From: Gammaproteobacteria bacterium UBA3498
Lineage (GTDB): Bacteria > Pseudomonadota > Gammaproteobacteria > Pseudomonadales > Pseudohongiellaceae
Assembly: GCA_002377605.1 (NCBI GenBank)
Contig: DFQD01000151.1
Coordinates: forward strand, 1-10,532
Length of the DNA: 10,532 nt
Direction: 5' to 3'
Below the pieces are notes generated by a model. It ran no database searches. It saw nothing but the letters and a program-made list of their open reading frames with translations, and was not told the origin of the DNA. Below are positions 5,812 through 10,532 of the stretch, in pieces; position 1 is the first letter of the stretch, and every line of letters begins with the position of its first letter. The position numbers were made by a program, and so were the translations under genes.

Positions 5812-7915
5812 TCAGAAAGTATGGGAAAAACTTCTCGATAAAGTACCGACACCGGCTAAGGATTTTGTCGGTATTTTGAAAGAGCGATTCCTCACCGCGA
5901 AAAAATCTACCCAGTATGCCATTGGTAGCGCTGGAGTGTTGGTACTCGCTTTGCTTTTCACGGCCGGTGGAGGCGATGGCAGCTTCGAATCTAGCATTAC
6001 TTTTGAAGCTCGTCGCGGCGGCTTGGACATCACGGTCCTGGAAGGTGGTTCTTTAGAAGCGCTGCAATCCCAAGAAATTCGTTCCCGTATTAAGGGTCGG
6101 GAAGGCGTAAAAATTCTAAACATTGTTGAGGAAGGTTATCAGGTAACCCCAGAAGATGTAGACGCAGGATTAGTTCTTGTTGAGTTAGATAAAGCCGCAT
6201 TAATCGATCAACAGCTCAACCAAGAAATTGCAGTAGAAACTGCAGAAGCAACTTACATTGAGCGCCGTGCTGAATACGAAATCCAATTGAACGAAAATAT
6301 GACGGCATTAAATGATGCGCGTCAGGAAATGCGTTTCGCTCGTTTAGAATTTGAAAAGTTTCTCGGCGGTAATTTAGTCAGTGGTATTATTGCGCAACTC
6401 GAAATTGAAGAACGATTAGCGAAAGCAGAAGCTGAAGATTTGGAAGCAATGTCTCGGAGTTTGCCTTCTAGTCGCAACTCAATTGAAGAAGTTGCCGAAG
6501 AGCGTGCGCCTCGACCAGTTTTCGATCCCGCAGATTTAAATTCCATGCCGCCACCTGTGCGAGAACGCATTGAACAAATGATGGCGGAAAACGGAGGCGA
6601 ATTACCTCCTGAAATGGTGGAGCGCATGCAACAGTTTGCTCAAGGTGGTTTTCCCGGCGGTGGCCCATTTAGCGGGCGGCGTCAAGGAAGAAGGGTCGGG
6701 GAAGCAGGCTCCGCGCCTTCCCCGGTAGCAGGGGATGGGCCAGTTATCGCCGAAGCACCGGAATTAAGACTGGAACCATTAGAACCAGAGCCACTAAATA
6801 CAGAAGTCACCTTGCTCATGGACGACAGTTATATGGCGATTCGCGATCAACTGGATTTCTCACAGTATGCAGATATGGAAGCCCTGGAAGATGGAGAAGC
6901 CAAGCAAGAACTTCGTCGATTGCAAGATGAGCTACAAGTTTCCCAGGAAGAATATTTGTTGGCGCAGGATCGCATCGAAGGTCAGCGCCGTTTAGAAGCT
7001 AGAGGGTTTATTACTCCAACTGAATTAGAGGCAGAGGAATTAAATCTTAGTAAGGCACGTAATAAAGAAGCAGAAAAAGAAACTGCGCTTAGACTTTATA
7101 TTCAATACAGCTTCCCGAAAGACGCAGAAGAAAAGTTATCTGATTATGAAAACGCCATCATGGCCTATCAGCGTCAATTAAAGGAAAATATAGCGGAGAA
7201 GGCGCAAGAAGAAGCACGCTTTAGTTCGGCGGAACGCAAATACAATCTGGAACGAGTAAAACTTGCTGATGTCGAAGAACAAATCGATCTGGCAACTATC
7301 GTTGCAGAGCGTCCTGGGCTAGTTGTATACGGCGCCGCCGATCAGAATCAAATGCGCTATCGTGGTAGTAGTTCGCAGGAAGCGATTCAGGAAGGTGCCA
7401 CAGTAAGAGAGCGCCAGGCCATTCTTACAATTCCTGATATGCGGGAAATGGCTGTTAAAACCAATATTCATGAATCTGCTGTGCAAAGAGTAGCTGTTGG
7501 TCAATCGGTCGAAGTTTCCATCGATGCCTTTCCAGATGTGAGTCTTACTGGGGTGGTTACTAAAGTGGCGGTAGTTGCTGACTCTGCAAACGCATTCATG
7601 AATCCTGATTTGAAAGTCTATCCAACGACTATCAAGATCGATGGTGTGCATGATTGGCTACGTCCTGGTATGAGTGCCGAAGTGGAAATCCTAGTTGATC
7701 AGCTTTCTGACATAGTGTACGTGCCAGTTCAGGCCGTTACTTATTGGGATGACAAGCGAGTTGTCTATGTCGATAACGGCAGCGATCCTGAGCGCAGGGA
7801 GGTTGAAACTGGGACTTTCTCTGATTCTTTTATAGAGATCAGATCTGGTCTACGGGAAGGCGAAGAAGTTTTATTGCTGCCCCCTCAACAAAGTATCATG
7901 GAAGTTGGTGCTTAG
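5798..7915 (+). CDS. MacA/HlyD-type periplasmic adaptor with long Pro/Gly/Met-rich insert
   Basis: This is the membrane fusion subunit that would link the ABC permease to the TolC channel. The 705-residue product has a cytoplasmic N-terminus (1-38), one membrane anchor (about 39-56) and a first lipoyl/barrel segment (about 66-135, with GLDITVLEGGSLEA). A first coiled-coil arm spans about 138-235 and a second about 365-500, and the second lipoyl half begins near 502 (VAERPGLVVYG). The beta-barrel follows at about 535-617 (ILTIPDM, NIHESAVQRV), then a membrane-proximal domain at about 620-700 (LRPGMSAEV, VPVQAV). MacA-like adaptors are usually near 370-450 residues; the extra length comes mainly from a low-complexity insert at about 236-345. 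GGGAGGAA (5783-5790) supports the start. Overlap with the TolC gene suggests coupled translation. Confidence 0.88.
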   Translation: MSPTDQKVWEKLLDKVPTPAKDFVGILKERFLTAKKSTQYAIGSAGVLVLALLFTAGGGDGSFESSITFEARRGGLDITVLEGGSLEALQSQEIRSRIKGREGVKILNIVEEGYQVTPEDVDAGLVLVELDKAALIDQQLNQEIAVETAEATYIERRAEYEIQLNENMTALNDARQEMRFARLEFEKFLGGNLVSGIIAQLEIEERLAKAEAEDLEAMSRSLPSSRNSIEEVAEERAPRPVFDPADLNSMPPPVRERIEQMMAENGGELPPEMVERMQQFAQGGFPGGGPFSGRRQGRRVGEAGSAPSPVAGDGPVIAEAPELRLEPLEPEPLNTEVTLLMDDSYMAIRDQLDFSQYADMEALEDGEAKQELRRLQDELQVSQEEYLLAQDRIEGQRRLEARGFITPTELEAEELNLSKARNKEAEKETALRLYIQYSFPKDAEEKLSDYENAIMAYQRQLKENIAEKAQEEARFSSAERKYNLERVKLADVEEQIDLATIVAERPGLVVYGAADQNQMRYRGSSSQEAIQEGATVRERQAILTIPDMREMAVKTNIHESAVQRVAVGQSVEVSIDAFPDVSLTGVVTKVAVVADSANAFMNPDLKVYPTTIKIDGVHDWLRPGMSAEVEILVDQLSDIVYVPVQAVTYWDDKRVVYVDNGSDPERREVETGTFSDSFIEIRSGLREGEEVLLLPPQQSIMEVGA
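6697..6724. repeat. Perfect 8-bp inverted repeat inside the adaptor insert
   Basis: CGGGGAAG (6697-6704) and CTTCCCCG (6717-6724) are exact reverse complements separated by 12 bases, and two G-T wobble pairs could extend the stem outward. The repeat lies within the coding region, in the GC-rich stretch encoding the Gly/Arg/Pro part of the insert. No T-run follows, so it is not a terminator. Confidence 0.5.
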
Positions 7916-7943
7916 CGTTTCCATCTAGAACGCTCCGGTCAAT

Positions 7944-8681
7944 ATGACTATCATCGACACAAGTTCAAATATCGGTGCAGTTGCACCCCCACCTTTGGCG
8001 GCCGGATCGATGGTTGCTAGCCTGAAAGATATTTCCAAAACTTATTACATGGGTGCTCTCTCTGTAGAAGTCTTGCACGGTGTTTCGTTAGACTTTTACT
8101 CAGGAGACTACATCAGCATCATGGGTCCCTCAGGCTGTGGCAAGTCCACATTGATGAACATCCTGGGCTGTCTCGACCAACCCACCTCCGGCAAATATTT
8201 TCTGGGTAGTGAGGACACTTCTGAAATGGAAGACGATGAGTTGTCCACAATCCGAGGCGCACGCCTAGGGTTTATTTTTCAGTCCTACAATTTAATTCAA
8301 CAACTGGATGTTTTAGAAAATATTGAAATGCCCTTGTTCTATCAAGGTTATACCGAAGCAGAGAGCCATGAGATTGCCATGGGTCTTGCTGCTCGGGTGG
8401 GCCTAGAAGATCGGGTGGATCATAAGCCCTTTGAATTATCTGGTGGTCAGCAACAACGCGTGGCGATCGCTCGCGCGCTTGCTGTGGATCCTTTGATTAT
8501 TCTAGCGGATGAGCCTACAGGTAACTTGGATTCGAAGTCCGGCGCAGAAATTCTCAATCTTTTTGATGAGTTGCATACACAAGGAAAGACATTACTAATG
8601 GTGACTCACTCAGATGAGTTAGCAGAACGCTCTAAGCGTGAGATTAAATTAATGGACGGCAGGGTAGAGAGTGATGAATGA
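7944..8681 (+). CDS. MacB/LolD-type ABC transporter ATPase
   Basis: This cytoplasmic ATPase powers the exporter. The 245-residue product carries all the usual motifs: Walker A GPSGCGKST (61-69), Q-loop Gln113, signature LSGGQ (165-169) followed by QQRVAIARAL, Walker B IILADEP (185-191) with catalytic Glu190, D-loop NLDS and switch His222. The text around the motifs (MNILGCLDQPTSG, ADEPTGNLDS) is typical of the LolD/MacB/FtsE group. An extra N-terminal stretch of about 22 residues, rich in Ala and Pro, precedes the usual family start at Met23 (MVASLKDIS). Neither candidate start has a strong ribosome site, and a stop codon just upstream excludes a longer protein. The gene begins 28 bases after the adaptor and overlaps the permease gene. 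In E. coli MacB this domain is fused to the permease; here it is separate. Confidence 0.95.
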   Translation: MTIIDTSSNIGAVAPPPLAAGSMVASLKDISKTYYMGALSVEVLHGVSLDFYSGDYISIMGPSGCGKSTLMNILGCLDQPTSGKYFLGSEDTSEMEDDELSTIRGARLGFIFQSYNLIQQLDVLENIEMPLFYQGYTEAESHEIAMGLAARVGLEDRVDHKPFELSGGQQQRVAIARALAVDPLIILADEPTGNLDSKSGAEILNLFDELHTQGKTLLMVTHSDELAERSKREIKLMDGRVESDE

Positions 8682-10035
8682 CTTCACACTTGATGGGGTA
8701 GATAACCCAGCCGTTTTGTTAACTCGATCCAATGCGCGATCGAATTTCAATATAACTCGTCTGAAAAAAATCACCCATGTTGGCGTAAAGAGTATTTTCT
8801 CTCACGGTTTGCGTTCAATGCTGACGGTCTTGGGTATCGTAATTGGTGTTGCTGCTGTTATCGCGATGTTGGCAGTAAGCGAAGGTGCGAGCTTTGAAGC
8901 GCAACAACAGTTTCGAGAACTTGGTGCCACCAATATCTTATTAAAGAGTGTTAAACCTGCTGAAGTTGAAGAGAGCACGCAGCGAGGATTTGGGCCACCT
9001 CAGGCTGTTGTCTATGGATTAACACAAGCGGATATAGAAACTATCCGCAACACCATTCCCGGCGTTTCAAATGTCATCGCTTCACGTATTGTGAAAAAGA
9101 ATGTGTGGAATCTTGGTTTATCTATGAATACCGACGTGGTTGGTACTTCAGTGGATTATCCGAGCTCCCGTAACTACAATATACGTGCAGGTCGTTTCTT
9201 TAGTGAATCAGAGGTTCGCGACCACGCCAACGTTGTAGTGTTAAGCGATGAAGTAGCGGGCGCGTTATTCCCGATCGATAATCCGTTGAGTCAATCCATT
9301 AAGATCGATAGCGACTACTACAACATTGTTGGCATTATGGAGTCAGAAGGCTTCTCAAATCTGGGGCAGAATCAAGCAGGATCCTCGAATTCAGCCCCCA
9401 CTCGAATTTTTATTCCTTTTACTTCATCAAAGAGTCGTTTTGGCGAAACAACGACAAGGCAAACTGCTGGTGGTATGGAATCAGAAACAGTTGAATTGCA
9501 TGAGGCAATTATTCAGGTAGAAGACCAGGAAACAGTGATAGAAGTGGGAGAGATAATTGATCAGATCTTACAAAGACGTCATCGTGATGTAGACTACGCC
9601 ATCGAAATTCCTCTCGCGTTATTAAGACAAGCGGAGGCCAGTGCGCTCAGAGATCAGATTGTTGCTGGTGCCATCGCGGGAATCTCATTATTGGTTGGCG
9701 GTATTGGCATTATGAATATCATGCTGGCTAGTGTAACCGAGCGTACGCGAGAAATCGGAATTCGCCGTGCTCTCGGTGCGAAGAAAAAAGACATCATCGC
9801 TCAGTTTTTGATAGAAGCTGTTATTCTATCCGGTGTAGGTGGTCTTATTGGTGTCGTCCTTGGCATTATCATTCCGTTTATCATTTCTACATTCTGGGGC
9901 ATGACTACAATAGTTACGCCTATTGCGCCAATACTTGCCTTCTCAATTTCCGCGATGATCGGAGTAATTTTTGGTATTTACCCTAGTATGCGTGCGGCGG
10001 ATATGGATCCTGTCGAAGCATTAAGACATGAATAA
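8674..10035 (+). CDS. MacB/FtsX-type ABC transporter permease
   Basis: This is the inner-membrane permease of the exporter. The 453-residue product has the four-helix MacB layout: a cytoplasmic N-terminus of about 48 residues, TM1 (about 49-68, LTVLGIVIGVAAVIAMLAV), a large periplasmic core domain (about 72-328), then TM2 (about 329-351), TM3 (about 375-400) and TM4 (about 415-440). The coupling-helix sequence TERTREIGIRRALGA follows TM2, and the C-terminus is the family-typical RAADMDPVEALRHE. MacB-type permeases use ATP-driven movement of the periplasmic domain rather than a classical transmembrane channel; this is family knowledge. The start is taken as the ATG at 8674, which overlaps the ATPase stop by eight bases; a GTG directly before it would add one residue. 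The N-terminal extension before TM1 is polar and somewhat longer than I would expect. Confidence 0.94.
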   Translation: MNDFTLDGVDNPAVLLTRSNARSNFNITRLKKITHVGVKSIFSHGLRSMLTVLGIVIGVAAVIAMLAVSEGASFEAQQQFRELGATNILLKSVKPAEVEESTQRGFGPPQAVVYGLTQADIETIRNTIPGVSNVIASRIVKKNVWNLGLSMNTDVVGTSVDYPSSRNYNIRAGRFFSESEVRDHANVVVLSDEVAGALFPIDNPLSQSIKIDSDYYNIVGIMESEGFSNLGQNQAGSSNSAPTRIFIPFTSSKSRFGETTTRQTAGGMESETVELHEAIIQVEDQETVIEVGEIIDQILQRRHRDVDYAIEIPLALLRQAEASALRDQIVAGAIAGISLLVGGIGIMNIMLASVTERTREIGIRRALGAKKKDIIAQFLIEAVILSGVGGLIGVVLGIIIPFIISTFWGMTTIVTPIAPILAFSISAMIGVIFGIYPSMRAADMDPVEALRHE

Positions 10036-10138
10036 CATTTTAGATAAGGTCTCGATTCGGTCATTCTTTGATGCTCGAGAAGTGCGCGAGTTTATTTTCA
10101 GTAATCCCTCCTCATCCAATCGAAGCTTTCAAACATGA
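10028..10138 (+). CDS. Possible small overlapping ORF (36 residues) between permease and amidase
   Basis: An ORF from ATG at 10028 overlaps the permease stop by eight bases. It runs 36 codons and ends at TGA 10136-10138, which overlaps the amidase ATG (10135-10137) in an ATGA arrangement. The product starts MNNILDKVSIRSFFDAREV, is charged and polar, and shows no membrane segment or recognised domain. No clear ribosome site precedes it. The double overlap is what translationally coupled genes look like, and the amidase itself lacks a good ribosome site. A 36-codon open run is short enough to occur by chance, so the call stays tentative. Confidence 0.3.
   Translation: MNNILDKVSIRSFFDAREVREFIFSNPSSSNRSFQT
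10074..10098 (+). terminator. Weak candidate terminator after the exporter operon
   Basis: CTCG (10074-10077) and CGAG (10087-10090) can pair around a nine-base loop and are followed by TTTATTTT. The stem is only four pairs, so termination would be weak at best, and the amidase may still be transcribed from the exporter promoter. Confidence 0.2.
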
Positions 10139-10532
10139 ATAAAAATTTAGTCGTAGTTTTAATAACTACGTTTGTTACTTCACTAGTTGATGCAGCAGAA
10201 AACCCCCGAACTTGGGAGCGTTACGATGAGAGTGAGGATCTTGCGCTTTTAGCCGAGCATGAAAACGAGCGTATGCACTTTCAGCTGCTAAATTCAAAGG
10301 TGTTAGATAAGAATTTTTTGTGGGCTCCATTCGCAGAAGATCTTGCCAATTTTTCAGAAACAGATTACTTAAGCATGAAGTCAATGATTCTGGATCGCTC
10401 TATTAGGGAGCTCCAGCAATCAGTTAGTTCGGGCGCTCTAACTTACGAACAGTTAGTTACTTTTTATATCTATCGCATTCGCGAAATCGAATCGGACAAT
10501 TCCCGATATCTGAATGGTGTAATTTCGTTAAA
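10135..10532 (+). CDS. Exported amidase-signature family protein (N-terminal part only)
   Basis: The first 132 codons are in the window and the frame is open to the right edge. A probable signal peptide (1-20, hydrophobic core LVVVLITTFVTSLV, cleavage near VDA-AE) predicts export. After about 65 polar residues comes the N-terminal part of an amidase-signature domain. IRELQQSVSSGALTYEQLV (90-108), FYIYRI (110-115) and YLNGVISL (125-132) match the usual pattern of a helix after 'G-x-L-T', then an RI helix, then 'LNA-x-x-x-x-N'. The catalytic Lys and the two Ser residues would lie downstream and cannot be checked. The family hydrolyses amide bonds in varied small substrates, so the substrate is unknown. 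There is no strong ribosome site; translation may be coupled to the small ORF that ends on its start codon. It could belong to the exporter transcript or have its own promoter. Confidence 0.8.
   Translation, partial: MNKNLVVVLITTFVTSLVDAAENPRTWERYDESEDLALLAEHENERMHFQLLNSKVLDKNFLWAPFAEDLANFSETDYLSMKSMILDRSIRELQQSVSSGALTYEQLVTFYIYRIREIESDNSRYLNGVISL

Noticed and set aside
5812..7651. Minus-strand ORFs at 5812-6123, 6322-6627, 6468-6668 and 7319-7651
   Set aside because: They are antisense to the adaptor gene, which is supported by domain order, ribosome site and operon context; their sequences carry no recognisable domain.
9326..9520. Plus-strand ORF of 64 codons
   Set aside because: It lies out of frame inside the permease periplasmic domain and lacks any start signal.
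10175..10384. Minus-strand ORF of 69 codons
   Set aside because: It is antisense to the amidase, whose signal peptide and domain start are recognisable.
1..10532. CRISPR array, tRNA, insertion sequence or phage genes
   Set aside because: I saw no regularly spaced repeats, no cloverleaf-like sequence, no transposase or integrase frame and no terminal inverted repeats flanked by duplications.

Overview
The window reads as chromosomal DNA of a Gram-negative bacterium. It carries a TolC-type outer-membrane factor, two predicted lipoproteins and MacA/MacB-type exporter parts, and the genes are packed tightly with GGAG-like ribosome sites. Base composition looks mid-40s GC by eye. Protein style (an M16 lipoprotein peptidase, a MacAB-TolC-like operon, an exported amidase) fits a gammaproteobacterium, probably marine or environmental, but this is inference and no rRNA or other marker gene is present.

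Left half, minus strand (1-3950). Transcription runs leftward from about 3990. First comes a 109-residue membrane-anchored coiled-coil protein (3621-3950), followed by a probable intrinsic terminator (3566-3614). Next is a 340-residue protein (2465-3487) whose N-terminal half has the same build and aligns without gaps to the 109-residue protein, and which adds a helical C-terminal domain of unknown function. Only 58 bases further on is a predicted lipoprotein M16 zinc peptidase (1-2406), open through the left edge for 802 codons and therefore partial.

Centre (3951-4125) is a divergent promoter region with a TATAAT box for the rightward operon, a weaker TATGAT box for the leftward genes, and a short inverted repeat between them.

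Right half, plus strand (4126-10532). This is a compact operon for a tripartite ABC exporter: TolC-like outer-membrane lipoprotein (4126-5811), periplasmic adaptor (5798-7915), ABC ATPase (7944-8681) and MacB/FtsX-type permease (8674-10035). Three of the four genes are joined by overlaps. The ATPase and permease, fused in E. coli MacB, are separate here. The adaptor is much longer than usual because of a Pro/Gly/Met-rich insert within its helical hairpin. A possible 36-codon ORF (10028-10138) overlaps both the permease stop and the start of an exported amidase-signature protein (10135 to the right edge, partial). The exporter would move a substrate from the inner membrane or periplasm across the outer membrane. 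The substrate cannot be read from the sequence.

No gene-free stretch exceeds about 180 bases. I saw no tRNA, rRNA, CRISPR array, insertion sequence or attachment site.
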